A program made the translations under genes and the position numbers. From contig NZ_LT745763.1 in NCBI RefSeq assembly GCF_900166595.1, positions 2,286,660-2,350,659 on the forward strand: a stretch of DNA of 64,000 nucleotides, written 5' to 3'. Position 1 is the stretch's first letter; each line of letters opens with the position of its first letter. Below are positions 1 to 9,900 of this stretch, piece after piece. The DNA comes from Virgibacillus dokdonensis (GTDB taxonomy: Bacteria; Bacillota; Bacilli; Bacillales; Amphibacillaceae). The notes below the pieces were generated by a model. The model was not told the DNA's origin, did no database searches, and saw only the letters and a list, made by a program, of their open reading frames with translations.

Positions 1-35
1 ATACCGCTCCACTATTATGTTAGCATTAACGTGGC

Positions 36-71
36 AAAAAGGGAAAGGGTTTTTAATCCCTTTCCCTTTTA
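36..71 (-). terminator. Intrinsic terminator after khpA
   Basis: GGGAAAGGG and CCCTTTCCC form a perfect stem around a short AT loop, flanked by A and T runs, so the minus strand reads stem then TTTTTG. The khpA stop codon lies in the edge of the stem. It would end the ylxM-ffh-rpsP-khpA transcript. Confidence 0.8.
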
Positions 72-296
72 CATAATATCTAAATACACACGTTTATTAC
101 TATTTGTCTTCGCTGCATAAACAACCGTTCGAATGGCCTTTGCAATTCGACCATTTTTTCCGATTACCTTACCAACATCTTCAGGATGAACAGAAAGATG
201 ATATACAATCTTCGTTTCTTCTTCTGTCTCTGTAATAACGATATCTTCAGGATGATCTACAAGTGATGTAACAATCGTTTCAATAAGAGCTTTCAT
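69..296 (-). CDS. khpA: KH-domain RNA-binding protein KhpA (YlqC family)
   Basis: A single KH domain of 75 residues, the normal size of the YlqC/KhpA family. The GxxG RNA-binding loop reads GKNG at residues 46-49, followed by RIAKAIR. In relatives KhpA pairs with KhpB and binds many RNAs, affecting cell elongation and division; that role is family knowledge. It starts 9 nt after the rpsP stop with no clear Shine-Dalgarno, so it is probably translated by coupling. In B. subtilis ylqD, rimM and trmD follow; here a strong terminator comes at once. Confidence 0.93.
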   Translation of the reverse strand: MKALIETIVTSLVDHPEDIVITETEEETKIVYHLSVHPEDVGKVIGKNGRIAKAIRTVVYAAKTNSNKRVYLDIM

Positions 297-305
297 GTTA
301 TCACA

Positions 306-584
306 CTACTTTGCAACTTGATTTTTTTGCTCGTGAAATTTCTTCATGATGCCTTCTTTAGAGAATAGATTGCGAACTGTATCACTAGGTTTTGCACCTT
401 TAGACATCCAGTCAAGTGCCTTATCTTCATCTATTTTAACTTCAACTGGATTAACTACAGGGTTATACGTTCCAATTTGCTCGATAGAACGACCATCGCG
501 TGGCGCTCTTGAATCAGCTACAACGATACGGTAGAATGGGTTTCTTTTTGATCCCATACGCTTCAAGCGAATCTTTACTGCCAT
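306..584 (-). CDS. rpsP: 30S ribosomal protein S16
   Basis: S16 of 92 residues, full length. The N-terminus [20 protein letters not shown] is the family signature, followed by the conserved [12 protein letters not shown] segment. A perfect GGAGGTG ribosome binding site lies upstream of the ATG. It stands between ffh and khpA as in B. subtilis. The 138 bp gap to ffh could hold a separate promoter, but I cannot identify one. Confidence 0.98.
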   Translation of the reverse strand: MAVKIRLKRMGSKRNPFYRIVVADSRAPRDGRSIEQIGTYNPVVNPVEVKIDEDKALDWMSKGAKPSDTVRNLFSKEGIMKKFHEQKNQVAK

Positions 585-722
585 TTTCTTGCACCTCCAT
601 TTTTAAAAACTTAACACATTTTTAAATTCTAGCAGAAAAAGTTAAGTCTGTAAAGTGTTTTCCCATTACAGAGTAAAATAATTAGGCAGAACATATCAAT
701 TGAATGCATCTGCTTCAAGCTT

Positions 723-2069
723 CTACATAAACGGCAGCTTCATTCCTTTTTTGCCTTTTTTGCCTTTTTGCATATTTGTCATTTGCTTCATCATTTTTTT
801 CATTTCTTCAAATTGCTTCAGCAAGCGATTTACTTGTGAAACATTTGTACCTGAACCTTTAGCTACCCGTTTTTTTCTACTTGCATTCATAATGCTTGGG
901 TCTTGACGTTCCTTCTTGGTCATAGATTGAATAATCGCTTCTACATGTGAGAGTTGTTTTTCATCAAATTGGGCATTTTTTAAACCCTTCATTTTATTTG
1001 CACCTGGAATCATATTCATTAGGTCTTCTAATGGACCCATATTTTTCACTTGACCCATTTGCTCTAAAAAGTCATCCAATGTAAAAGACATCGTGCGCAT
1101 TTTCTCTTCCAGTTCTTTCGCTTGCTTCTCATCTACATTCGTTTGAGCTTTTTCGATTAAAGATAGCACGTCTCCCATACCTAAAATCCTAGACGCCATG
1201 CGATCAGGGTGAAATGCTTCTAATTCATCAAGTTTCTCTCCCATACCAGCAAATTTAATCGGTTTGTCAGTAACAGCTTTAATAGATAGAGCGGCTCCAC
1301 CACGAGTGTCACCATCCAATTTGGTTAACACAACACCTGTTATATCAAGCTGTTCATTGAAGCTTTCTGCAACGTTCACAGCATCCTGACCGGTCATGGA
1401 ATCAACTACAAGATAGATTTCATGTGGATTGACTTCGGTTTTAATTTGTTGTAATTCTCCCATAAGTTCTTCGTCTACATGCAATCGTCCAGCAGTATCA
1501 ATAATGACATAATCATGATGCTCTTCCTTGGCTTTTACCATCGCCTGTTTTGCAATATCTACAGGATTTGCATCTGTCCCCATTGAAAATACAGGCATGT
1601 CAAGTTGTTGTCCTAATGTTTCCAATTGTTGAATCGCAGCCGGACGATAAACATCACAAGCAACGAGTAATGGTTTGCGATTATGTTGTTTTCGTAAGAG
1701 GTTTGCTAATTTTCCAGAGGTGGTTGTCTTCCCAGCACCTTGTAACCCTACCATCATAATGACAGTAGGAGCACGATCAGCTACAGCAATTTTACTCTGT
1801 TCTCCACCCATTAAATCCGTTAATTCTTCTTTGACAACTTTAATAACCTGTTGGCCAGGTGTTAAACTTTCCATTACTTCTTGACCAACAGCACGTTCTT
1901 TAATATTTTTAATCAAATCTTTAACGACTTTATAGTTAACGTCTGCTTCTAGCAAAGCTAAACGAACTTCTCTTGTCATTTCTTTTACGTCTTGTTCAGT
2001 TACCTTACCCTTACCCGTTATTTTCTTTATGGTACTTTGCAGGCGGTCAGCTAATCCTTCAAATGCCAT
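723..2069 (-). CDS. ffh: Signal recognition particle protein Ffh (SRP54)
   Basis: SRP54 GTPase of 448 residues that binds scRNA/4.5S RNA and signal sequences and docks with FtsY for co-translational targeting. N domain about 1-90; G domain with P-loop GLQGAGKTT at 108-116, DTAGR near 190 and TKLDGDTRGG near 250. The C-terminal M domain is methionine-rich and ends in a basic Lys/Gly/Met tail. RBS AGGGGG precedes the ATG. The upstream neighbour ylxM is 13 bp away, so the two are co-transcribed. Confidence 0.98.
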   Translation of the reverse strand: MAFEGLADRLQSTIKKITGKGKVTEQDVKEMTREVRLALLEADVNYKVVKDLIKNIKERAVGQEVMESLTPGQQVIKVVKEELTDLMGGEQSKIAVADRAPTVIMMVGLQGAGKTTTSGKLANLLRKQHNRKPLLVACDVYRPAAIQQLETLGQQLDMPVFSMGTDANPVDIAKQAMVKAKEEHHDYVIIDTAGRLHVDEELMGELQQIKTEVNPHEIYLVVDSMTGQDAVNVAESFNEQLDITGVVLTKLDGDTRGGAALSIKAVTDKPIKFAGMGEKLDELEAFHPDRMASRILGMGDVLSLIEKAQTNVDEKQAKELEEKMRTMSFTLDDFLEQMGQVKNMGPLEDLMNMIPGANKMKGLKNAQFDEKQLSHVEAIIQSMTKKERQDPSIMNASRKKRVAKGSGTNVSQVNRLLKQFEEMKKMMKQMTNMQKGKKGKKGMKLPFM

Positions 2070-2082
2070 AGAAGGCGTCCCC

Positions 2083-2403
2083 CTAATCTAATTCTTTTAT
2101 TTTATTCACAAGTTGTTGCGCGTCATTATCGTCAGAAATTATTTCACCCAGTCGCTTTAACAGCTCAAAGCGCTGCTGAAATTTTTCATATAAGTGAAGC
2201 TTTTGCTCATATGATTCCAACATTTGTTCCGTTCGCTTTATATTATCATACACAGCTTGCCTAGATACATCAAATACTTCTGAAATCTCACCTAGAGAAT
2301 AATCCTCTAAATAGTACATTTCCATATAGTTACGCTGTTTGGGTGTAAGTAATGCTTGATAAAAATCAAATAAATAGTTCATTCTAGTCGTTTTTTCCAG
2401 CAT
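2083..2403 (-). CDS. ylxM: YlxM/p13-family helix-turn-helix protein
   Basis: A 106-residue protein of the UPF0122 (YlxM/p13) family. The segment about 38-60 ([20 protein letters not shown]) is a sigma-70 region 4-like helix-turn-helix. It is always linked to ffh and is thought to act with the SRP; the precise role in Firmicutes is not settled. RBS GAGAGGTG precedes the ATG. A 430 bp gap and a hairpin separate it from ftsY, so it probably has its own promoter. Confidence 0.93.
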   Translation of the reverse strand: MLEKTTRMNYLFDFYQALLTPKQRNYMEMYYLEDYSLGEISEVFDVSRQAVYDNIKRTEQMLESYEQKLHLYEKFQQRFELLKRLGEIISDDNDAQQLVNKIKELD

Positions 2404-2794
2404 GTTGTTACACCTCTCATCTTTTGTTTATCAACTAATTTAAATGTTGTATATTTTTGTTATAAGACTTCTTTCATACCAAAACTCTTCATATACGCAC
2501 TTTTTGTACAAAGAATACGAGTACGCATCTTTGGATTAACAGAATTTAGCTTTCTGCCATTTTTATAGCAGAAGCCTTAAATTTGCTTATACTATAATAC
2601 TTAAAACGATTACTGTCCTATAGTATAAAGAAAAAATGAAAATACTCTTTTGACACTACTTCAAAATAAGAATAACGGAATGTAATTTATGTGTCAAGCA
2701 AACTTCCTTTATCCCTTAATAAAAACTGTTGTAAGATTCTACGACTTTTGCTATAAACATATGGTTGTAAGTTAAGTTTTCTAAAGTTATGAAT
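2404..2794. other. Intergenic region ylxM-ftsY with a degenerate A repeat
   Basis: No ORF with a credible start or RBS is visible. It contains the A-repeat copy described separately (about 2560-2635) and otherwise AT-rich sequence. The ylxM promoter should lie here, but I find no convincing -35/-10 pair. Confidence 0.6.
2560..2635 (+). repeat. A-family intergenic hairpin repeat, degenerate copy A1
   Basis: The arms CTTATACTATA (2586-2596) and TATAGTATAAAG (2619-2630) form an inverted repeat around about 22 nt containing CTGTCC. This matches the 3' half of the better copies at 38340 and 52905. The 5' hairpin (ACTTGGC/GCCAAGT) has decayed. Confidence 0.6.
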
Positions 2795-2822
2795 AACCAG
2801 TGGAGAATACCCCCCACTGGTT
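2795..2822 (-). terminator. Hairpin after ftsY, probable terminator
   Basis: AACCAGTGG (2795-2803) pairs perfectly with CCACTGGTT (2814-2822), 12 nt beyond the ftsY stop. The tract after it on the minus strand (ATTCATAACTTTAG) is only moderately U-rich, so termination may be partial. Confidence 0.55.
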
Positions 2823-2833
2823 AAAAGGTCACT

Positions 2834-3829
2834 TTATTCTTTTTCTAATAAATCAGCGAAGAGACCGTAGACAAATGCATGAGCATCAAACGGGCGTAAA
2901 TCGTTTACTCCTTCTCCTAAACCGACAAATTTAACTGGAATTTGTAGTTCATTTCGGATAGCTAAAACAATTCCACCTTTAGCTGTACCATCTAATTTCG
3001 TTAACACAATCCCGGTTACATCTGTCGCTTCAGCAAAGATTTTTGCTTGGCTTAAAGCATTTTGACCAGTTGTTGCATCTAGTACAAGCAATACTTCATG
3101 CGGAGCATTTGGAATTTCTTTTGCGATGACCCGCTTAACTTTTGCTAATTCGTTCATTAAGTTCACTTTGTTTTGCAATCTTCCAGCAGTGTCACAAATG
3201 AGAACGTCAGCCTGTTTTGATTTTGCTGATTTGATCCCGTCAAAAATCACAGCTGCCGGGTCGCTACCAGCAGTTTGTTTTACTACGTCCACACCGGTCC
3301 GCTCTCCCCACACTTCTAATTGTTCAATTGCTCCAGCACGAAAAGTGTCACCAGCAGCAAGCATCACTTTTTTTCCGTCCAGTTTAAGCTGGTGGGCCAA
3401 TTTTCCAATAGAAGTAGTTTTACCTGCACCATTCACGCCGACAACTAAGATGACGGAAAGTTCACCTTCCTGAATAGCAAGGCTTTCTATTTCCTGATCA
3501 TCATCTCCATAATATATTTCTACAAGTTTTTCTGAGATAACATCTTTCATTTCTGATGTATCTTTAATCTTTTGACGCTTTACTTCCATTTTCAATTCAT
3601 CAATTAGATCCATTACAGTAGATACACCCGTATCTGCAGAAATTAGTACCTCTTCTAACTCCTCGAAGAAATCTTCATCTACTTTTCGGTATTTAGCAAG
3701 CAAATCATTTATTTTTCCAGAAAAAGTTTGTCGGCTTTTTTTCATCCCCTCCTTATACTTATCGGATACTTCTTCTACATCCTCTTGACCTCGTTGAAAT
3801 TTGTTTCTTAACTTATCCATAAATCCCAT
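2834..3829 (-). CDS. ftsY: Signal recognition particle receptor FtsY
   Basis: SRP receptor GTPase of 331 residues with the short acidic A region typical of Bacillus rather than the long one of E. coli. N domain about 30-110; P-loop GVNGAGKTT at 131-139; DTAGR at 213-217; TKLDGTAKGG from 277. It binds the Ffh-ribosome complex at the membrane. RBS TAGGAGG. It lies 12 bp downstream of smc and is co-transcribed with it, as in B. subtilis. Confidence 0.98.
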   Translation of the reverse strand: MGFMDKLRNKFQRGQEDVEEVSDKYKEGMKKSRQTFSGKINDLLAKYRKVDEDFFEELEEVLISADTGVSTVMDLIDELKMEVKRQKIKDTSEMKDVISEKLVEIYYGDDDQEIESLAIQEGELSVILVVGVNGAGKTTSIGKLAHQLKLDGKKVMLAAGDTFRAGAIEQLEVWGERTGVDVVKQTAGSDPAAVIFDGIKSAKSKQADVLICDTAGRLQNKVNLMNELAKVKRVIAKEIPNAPHEVLLVLDATTGQNALSQAKIFAEATDVTGIVLTKLDGTAKGGIVLAIRNELQIPVKFVGLGEGVNDLRPFDAHAFVYGLFADLLEKE

Positions 3830-3841
3830 TGTTCATTCCTC

Positions 3842-6800
3842 CTATTGTTCAACTAATTGTTCTGTCTCTTCTAAGCGAACAGATACTAAACGTGAAACAC
3901 CTGATTCTTGCATAGTTACACCATATAACACATCTGCTTCCTCCATTGTACCTTTACGGTGTGTTATAACAATAAACTGTGTTTTTTCACTAAAAATTTT
4001 CACGTATTTAGCAAATCTAGTTACATTTGCTTCATCTAACGCTGCCTCTACTTCATCAAGCACACAAAATGGAACCGGGCGAACACGTAAAATTGCAAAT
4101 AACAAAGCAATTGCAGTTAACGCCCGCTCCCCACCCGATAATAACCCGAGATGCTGCAATTTCTTTCCTGGTGGCTGAGCAATAATGTCTACACCTGTAT
4201 CGAGTAAATTTTTAGGGTCTGTTAATTTCAATTCAGCATTCCCACCACCAAACAATTGCTTGAAAACATTTGCAAAAGCTTCTTTAATTTGCGAAAAAGT
4301 CTCACCAAAACGATCTTTCATTTCTTCGTCCATTTCGCCAATCACTTCATACAACGTTTTCTTCGCATCTACAAGATCTGTCTGTTGTTCTTTTAAAAAA
4401 TCGTATCGTTCAGATATGCGCTCATACTCATCAATCGCTCCTATATTCACTGTTCCCAATTGATAGATTTGTTGCTTTAATTGGGTAACAGCAGTTTGGG
4501 CAGCTTGTTTATCTTGAGCTTTTTCGTAGTTTTGCCGTGCTTTTTCATAAGTCATCAAATATTCACTTTGTAAATGACTTAACATATTCTCAAGTTCTAC
4601 ATCCATCCGATTAGACTTCACTTCTTTCTCATTTAACCTTCGTCTAAGATCGTCCAATTCAGTATGAATTTGCTTAAGCTCCTGCTCTTTTTCTTGCATT
4701 TGTTTTGATTTAGCATCTCGTTCAGCTCGTATTTTTTGTAAAGATGCTGTTATTTTTTGTTTCGCGTCTGACTGTTGGCGAATTGTATCGTCGATGTCTT
4801 CCTCTGTTTCCTTGGTTTCTTGAAATTCAATGAGATTATTCCACTCTTCTACATATTGATCATATTCGCGTTGAAGCTCTGTTAGTTGGTTTTGCACTTG
4901 TTTTGTTTTTTCACGTTGGCTCTTAACACGTTCTTCTTGTTCCGCTAGTAAAACTTGATTTTGGTGCAATTCTTCTTGTAACTTTTCTTTATTCTCGATT
5001 AACTCTTTCTGTTGTTTGTTTAACTCGTTAATTTCCTGTTCAATTTCTTTTGCTTGTTCATCAAGTTGCTTTAGTTCTTTTTCTAAGTCCGCTTTTCGTT
5101 TTGCTACACCCTCATGATCTTCGGAATGTTGTCGTTTATCCTGATCATATATTTGCAATTGATCATTTAAAGCATGCAACCTTATTTCTAACTCGTGCAT
5201 ACTTTCTTGCATTTGCTGCAGTTGGCTTTGCTCAACTTGTACACTTGCTTCTTCTTCGTTTAACTTTTGTTCCAATTGTTGAATGTTCGCCTTTTTATTT
5301 TGGACAGTTTTTTCAAAGTCCAACACTTTCTTATTAAAAGTAGCTAGCTTCTCAGCCATTTCTTCAAGTTCTTTTTCACGCGTAAATAACGACTGGTTTG
5401 TCTTCTTCTTGGCACCACCGGACATGGAACCTCCTGGATGAACGACATCTCCATCCAGTGTTACAATACGATACCGTCTGGAAGCTAGCGCCGCTAATTC
5501 ATTTGCATCCTTCAAAGTTTTAGCTATAATTACATGCCCCATTAAATGATTAATTGCTTTACGATACATAGCTTCGGTTTGAACAAGTTCACCTGCAACA
5601 CCAACATATCCCTCATGCTCAGCTAGTTGAATTTTTAATTCATTAGGAATAACCCGCTGTTGAATGGAGGAGAGAGGTAGAAAGGTAGCTCTCCCATTAT
5701 TTGTTTGCTTTAACCAGGAAATACTCTGCCTAGCTGATTGTTCATCTTTTACAACAATATGCTGCGCTTGCCCACCAAGCACTGTTTCTATAGCTGTAAT
5801 ATACACTTTAGGAACTTCTATTAGTTCTATAATTGCACCATATATGTTAGCAAGTTTATTTTCTTTACGCGCCTTTAGTACAGCCTTTACACCTTGAAAG
5901 AAACCTTGAAATTCTTCCTTCATCTCCTCAAGCATTTCTTTTTTAGATTTTACTTTTTCGATATATTGATAGCCTTGATATAGTTTAGTTTGTGCTTCTT
6001 GAAAGGCATAACGTTCCTGTTGTAATAATTCTTTCGTGGAATAAACATTCTTTTCTTTTTGCATACATATTTGCTTTTGCTTGTCCACATCAGGTACAAG
6101 CGTGTTCCATTTTTCTTGTAATTTCTCTCGTTCGTGAATTAACCCGGCAAACTTCTCTGATTGTTTTTCTGTCTTTACAGCTAACTGCTGCAGCCGCTCA
6201 TCTAACGTTTGTTTTTCGTTACGTTTAGCAGCTTGTTGATTTAAACACTCAATATAATCGGACTTTCGATCTTCTATCTTTTGAGTCAAATTTGCATTTC
6301 CTAATCTGAGCTCCTGCTCTAACTCTTTCACAGTATTAGCAGTTGTTTTTTTGGCGCTTTGTAATGTTGTTAAGTTCTTCTTTTCTTGTACAAAAACATC
6401 GTGTAAACAACCTATTCGTACGGAAGTTTGATTCTTCTGGGAATCTAGCTTTGCCTTGTTTTCAAAAAAATGTTTAGAACGTTCCAAAAACAATTGCTTT
6501 TTCCCTTCATATTTTTCCAATGTTTGTGTTGCTGTTAATAAATCCGCTTGTAATTGCTCTAATTTTTTATCCATTTGCACAATGGCTAAACGCTCTTGTT
6601 CCTGCTCTTGCTCTTTTAGCTCCACAGTTTGTTGTATATGATGTTGTTTATTTTTCACCTTTTCTATTTCTACTAGCATTGATTTCCATTCTGTATGGAG
6701 GCGATCAATTTCAGCAAGTAAGTATGTAATTTCAGTCTCCTTTAATTGATCTTTGAACATCTTATATTGACGAGCAGTTTCTGCTTGCTCTCGTAAAGGA

Positions 6801-7408
6801 TCCATTTGCTGTTCAATTTCATGAATAATATCTTCCACACGATTTAAGTTTTCTTGTGTTTCCGCAAGTTTGTATTCTGCTTTTTTCTTTCGTTGTTTAT
6901 ATTTTAAAACGCCTGCTGCTTCTTCAAAAATAGTTCTTCTTTCTTCTGCCTTGGAGCTCAATATTTCTTCCACTTTTCCTTGACTAATAATCGAAAAAGC
7001 TTCCCTACCAAGCCCTGAGTCCATGAATAGATGAACAATATCTTTTAAACGACAGGATTGATTATTAATATAGTACTCACTATCACCAGAGCGATAAACA
7101 CGCCTCGTTACACTTACTTCATCATAATCTAATGGTAGAAGCTGATCATGATTATCAAGAACTAATGTTACTTCAGCTACATTAAGTGGTTTGCGTGTAT
7201 CACTACCTTGAAATATAATATCTTCCATTTTCGAACCGCGCAGCGATTTTGCTGATTGCTCTCCGAGAACCCAACGAATAGCATCTGTAATATTGCTTTT
7301 TCCGCTCCCGTTTGGTCCAACTACAGCTGTTACTCCCGGAACAAAATCAACACTTATTCGTTTAGCAAACGATTTAAAACCGACGCTTTCTAATTTTTTC
7401 AAATACAC
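3842..7408 (-). CDS. smc: Chromosome condensation ATPase SMC
   Basis: Full-length SMC of 1188 residues that forms a ring-shaped dimer with ScpA/ScpB and organises the nucleoid. Walker A GPNGSGKSN at 31-39; long coiled coil about 170-500; hinge about 515-660; second coiled coil; ABC signature LLSGGERAL and Walker B PFCVLDEVEAALDEAN near the C-terminus. The start is GTG, with AGGAG nine nucleotides upstream; no ATG nearby fits better. In B. subtilis rnc directly precedes smc; here a plus-strand DUF1128 gene lies between them, so smc needs its own promoter in 7409-7619. Confidence 0.98.
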   Translation of the reverse strand: MYLKKLESVGFKSFAKRISVDFVPGVTAVVGPNGSGKSNITDAIRWVLGEQSAKSLRGSKMEDIIFQGSDTRKPLNVAEVTLVLDNHDQLLPLDYDEVSVTRRVYRSGDSEYYINNQSCRLKDIVHLFMDSGLGREAFSIISQGKVEEILSSKAEERRTIFEEAAGVLKYKQRKKKAEYKLAETQENLNRVEDIIHEIEQQMDPLREQAETARQYKMFKDQLKETEITYLLAEIDRLHTEWKSMLVEIEKVKNKQHHIQQTVELKEQEQEQERLAIVQMDKKLEQLQADLLTATQTLEKYEGKKQLFLERSKHFFENKAKLDSQKNQTSVRIGCLHDVFVQEKKNLTTLQSAKKTTANTVKELEQELRLGNANLTQKIEDRKSDYIECLNQQAAKRNEKQTLDERLQQLAVKTEKQSEKFAGLIHEREKLQEKWNTLVPDVDKQKQICMQKEKNVYSTKELLQQERYAFQEAQTKLYQGYQYIEKVKSKKEMLEEMKEEFQGFFQGVKAVLKARKENKLANIYGAIIELIEVPKVYITAIETVLGGQAQHIVVKDEQSARQSISWLKQTNNGRATFLPLSSIQQRVIPNELKIQLAEHEGYVGVAGELVQTEAMYRKAINHLMGHVIIAKTLKDANELAALASRRYRIVTLDGDVVHPGGSMSGGAKKKTNQSLFTREKELEEMAEKLATFNKKVLDFEKTVQNKKANIQQLEQKLNEEEASVQVEQSQLQQMQESMHELEIRLHALNDQLQIYDQDKRQHSEDHEGVAKRKADLEKELKQLDEQAKEIEQEINELNKQQKELIENKEKLQEELHQNQVLLAEQEERVKSQREKTKQVQNQLTELQREYDQYVEEWNNLIEFQETKETEEDIDDTIRQQSDAKQKITASLQKIRAERDAKSKQMQEKEQELKQIHTELDDLRRRLNEKEVKSNRMDVELENMLSHLQSEYLMTYEKARQNYEKAQDKQAAQTAVTQLKQQIYQLGTVNIGAIDEYERISERYDFLKEQQTDLVDAKKTLYEVIGEMDEEMKDRFGETFSQIKEAFANVFKQLFGGGNAELKLTDPKNLLDTGVDIIAQPPGKKLQHLGLLSGGERALTAIALLFAILRVRPVPFCVLDEVEAALDEANVTRFAKYVKIFSEKTQFIVITHRKGTMEEADVLYGVTMQESGVSRLVSVRLEETEQLVEQ

Positions 7409-7619
7409 CTGACATTTCTCCTAATGATTGAAAGAATATGTATAACTACTGTCATATAGCCTCATATCCTCTCCTACAAATAAATTTATATTCTACTTAT
7501 TATCTTTCTATATCTAACTACAAACAAAAAATAGTTGGCATTTTACCGCATATATTTTATCATAAATGTTATAGTAAAAGAAGTTTTGACGTGATATGAA
7601 GATAAAAGGAGCTGAAATA

Positions 7620-7841
7620 ATGAATTTAGAAACACCATCTCAGGAAAATTTAAAAATACTATTAGATGAGATTGCTGATCAACTTTCCATTGTCAATCGC
7701 ACAATTATGGATGCAAAAGATTACGATCTAAATAAATATACAGAGCTAAAGTCGCTGTATGATTTAATTAAACAAAAAGGGCACCTTAGTACGCTTGAGA
7801 CACAGGCATTCATAGAGGAATTACGGAATATTCGTAAATAA
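7620..7841 (+). CDS. UPF0435/DUF1128 family protein (YfkK-like)
   Basis: A small helical protein of 73 residues from the ATG at 7620. The frame runs back to an ATG at 7596, but AAAGGAG sits 8 nt before the internal ATG, which fixes the start. The pattern (NLE.PS.EN, ...LNKY.ELK.LYDLIKQK, C-terminal IEELRNIRK) matches my memory of UPF0435/DUF1128, whose function is unknown. It lies on the plus strand between smc and rnc, divergent from smc and convergent with rnc, which is not the B. subtilis arrangement. Family assignment is by recall, not search. Confidence 0.8.
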   Translation: MNLETPSQENLKILLDEIADQLSIVNRTIMDAKDYDLNKYTELKSLYDLIKQKGHLSTLETQAFIEELRNIRK

Positions 7842-8085
7842 GCACGAAAATGGTAAGTAAATGGCTCCCAAAGTTGTACAATTAACCAAAAGCATTCACA
7901 GACAAGGTGCGGAAAGAGGATAGTTATGTGTTCCACTTTAAAACGGAAGGTTATCGTATAAAAAATAACAACTTTTCGTCATAAAGACTGGGAGTAACCT
8001 AGGCTTTACTAACAAGAAACGTAAAAATGAGCCGATAAATACTTATTATATCATTTCCTTGGGCACTTTTTGAATAAATCTGTAG

Positions 8086-8137
8086 AAAAACAATAGCAAA
8101 AGGCTGTATCACCTTTTACAGCCTTTTGCTATTGTTT
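8086..8137 (-). terminator. Strong terminator after rnc
   Basis: A perfect stem of about 20 bp (AACAATAGCAAAAGGCTGTA pairing with its complement at 8117-8136) with an 8 nt loop, then TTTTTC on the minus strand. The rnc stop codon lies inside the stem. It separates the fapR-rnc operon from smc and may also stop convergent transcription from the DUF1128 gene. Confidence 0.85.
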
Positions 8138-8821
8138 GTATTTATCTAAAGCGGCTTTAGCTGCCCTCTGTTCAGCTTCTTTCTTTGTACGCCCTATTCC
8201 TGATCCGTATACTTCACCTTGTATAAAAGCTTTAGCTACAAATTCCTTATCATGAGATGGCCCTCGTTCTTCGACAATTTTATATTCAACTGAACGGTGT
8301 TTCACTTGTTGAATTAATTCTTGTAATTGGCTCTTATAATCCATCGCATGCGAAAAAGCACCATTTGTTATTTTCGGAAATATATAGTCTTCGAGGAACT
8401 GTATGGTTGTATGAAAACCTTGATCTAAAAAAAGCGCACCTAAAAATGCTTCAAAAACATCTGCCAGCAGGGCATCGCGGTCACGACCACCAGTTTGCTC
8501 TTCTCCTTTACCTAGTAAGATATACGCTCCAAACCGTAAGCCACGTGCAAAACTGGCTAAAGAAGGTTCACAAACAATTGCAGCTCTTAACTTTGTCATT
8601 TCCCCTTCAGGCATTTTTTCATTCGTCCGAAATAAATATTGAGATACGCCAAGCTCTAATACAGCGTCTCCTAAAAATTCGAGCCTCTCGTTATCCGAAA
8701 ATACTTTATCACGATGCTCATTCACATAAGATGAATGAGTAAATGCTTGTACGATTAATGAGGGATTGTAAAAACGAACGCCTAATTGCTTTTCTAATTG
8801 GTCAACATTCATGAATGGCAC
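8129..8821 (-). CDS. rnc: Ribonuclease III
   Basis: Double-strand-specific endoribonuclease of 230 residues that processes rRNA precursors, scRNA and other structured RNAs. The catalytic signature [14 protein letters not shown] is at 44-57; a dsRNA-binding domain fills the last 75 residues. It may be read from M1 or M4. It lies 61 bp downstream of acpP with a small hairpin between them, as the last gene of the fap operon. Confidence 0.97.
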   Translation of the reverse strand: MPFMNVDQLEKQLGVRFYNPSLIVQAFTHSSYVNEHRDKVFSDNERLEFLGDAVLELGVSQYLFRTNEKMPEGEMTKLRAAIVCEPSLASFARGLRFGAYILLGKGEEQTGGRDRDALLADVFEAFLGALFLDQGFHTTIQFLEDYIFPKITNGAFSHAMDYKSQLQELIQQVKHRSVEYKIVEERGPSHDKEFVAKAFIQGEVYGSGIGRTKKEAEQRAAKAALDKYKQ

Positions 8822-8844
8822 CTCTATTTACATCTTAATATAGA

Positions 8845-8869
8845 GAAAGCCTCGTTAGACGAGACTTTC
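8845..8869 (-). terminator. Small hairpin between acpP and rnc
   Basis: GAAAG-CTCGT and ACGAG-CTTTC pair around a three-base loop with one internal mismatch. On the minus strand it is followed by TCTCTATATT. It may be a leaky terminator or a processing/stability element that keeps acpP mRNA above rnc. Confidence 0.4.
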
Positions 8870-8882
8870 TTTCGCTAAACTG

Positions 8883-9119
8883 TTAACCTTGTAAATTATT
8901 TATGTAGTTAACAGCATCACCTACTGTATTAATTTTTTCTGCTTCTTCATCAGCAATTTCCATGTCAAATTCGTCTTCCAGTTCCATAACAAGTTCAACA
9001 ACATCTAATGAATCTGCTTCTAAATCATCTTTAAAAGAAGCTTCCATTGTTACTTTTGCCTCGTCAACATCAAGACGATCGACAATGATTGCTTTTACAC
9101 GATCAAATACGTCTGCCAT
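8883..9119 (-). CDS. acpP: Acyl carrier protein
   Basis: ACP of 78 residues carrying the growing acyl chain in type II fatty acid synthesis. The phosphopantetheine attachment serine is S37 in ADSLDVVEL. The protein is strongly acidic, as expected. RBS GAAAGGGGGTG is strong, in line with the high expression of ACP. It follows fabG by 37 bp. Confidence 0.98.
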   Translation of the reverse strand: MADVFDRVKAIIVDRLDVDEAKVTMEASFKDDLEADSLDVVELVMELEDEFDMEIADEEAEKINTVGDAVNYINNLQG

Positions 9120-9156
9120 ATCCAGTCACCCCCTTTCAAGTTATGTATAGAAGTTC

Positions 9157-9900
9157 TTACATTACCATGCCACCATCAATATGGATCGTTTGGCCAGTAA
9201 TATAGTCTGCATCTTCGCTTGCCAAGAATCGAACAACCTTTGCTACATCTTCTGGCTCTCCTAGTTTTTGCAACGGAATCAATGTAAGCATTTCTTTATG
9301 TTGTTCTTCCGATAAAGCATCGGTCATATCTGTTGAAATAAAACCTGGTGCTACCGCATTTACAAGAATATTCCTAGTAGCTAACTCTTTTGCAGTTGTC
9401 TTCGTTAATCCTATCACTCCTGCTTTGGCAGCTACATAATTTGCCTGACCAGGGTTTCCACTCACACCAACGATGGATGCAACGTTAATAATTTTTCCTG
9501 CACGCTGCTTCATCATTTGTCTCGTAACTGCTTTCGTACAAATGAAAACACCTTTCAAATTCGTATTAATAACTTCATCAAATTCCGTTTCTTTCATCCT
9601 CATCAGCAAGTTATCCCGCGTTATTCCAGCATTATTAACTAGAATATCCAATGAGCCAAAACGAGAAGCTACTTCCTTTATCATTGCTTTTACTTCGGAT
9701 TCGTCTGCTACATTTGCTCTAATTTTGAAAGCCTGTCTTCCAAGCTGTTGAATTTCACTTACGACGGCCTCTGCTTTTGCCTCACTACCTGCGTAATTAA
9801 CAGCAACATTTGCTCCTTGCTTCGCTAATTCAAGCGCTATAGCACGACCAATTCCTCTTGAAGCTCCTGTAACTAGCGCATTTTTTCCAGTTAGAATCAT
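9157..9900 (-). CDS. fabG: 3-oxoacyl-[acyl-carrier-protein] reductase FabG
   Basis: NADPH-dependent short-chain dehydrogenase of 247 residues that reduces beta-ketoacyl-ACP. Cofactor motif TGASRGIG at 11-18, NNAG at 89-92, and catalytic N114, S142, Y155 and K159 are all present. Its start overlaps the fabD stop (ATGA) and uses the GGGGGAGG at the end of fabD. Confidence 0.98.
   Translation of the reverse strand: MILTGKNALVTGASRGIGRAIALELAKQGANVAVNYAGSEAKAEAVVSEIQQLGRQAFKIRANVADESEVKAMIKEVASRFGSLDILVNNAGITRDNLLMRMKETEFDEVINTNLKGVFICTKAVTRQMMKQRAGKIINVASIVGVSGNPGQANYVAAKAGVIGLTKTTAKELATRNILVNAVAPGFISTDMTDALSEEQHKEMLTLIPLQKLGEPEDVAKVVRFLASEDADYITGQTIHIDGGMVM

Noticed and set aside
7721..7936. 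Minus-strand ORF over the DUF1128 gene
   Set aside because: It is antisense to a better gene, has no RBS and shows no recognisable motif.
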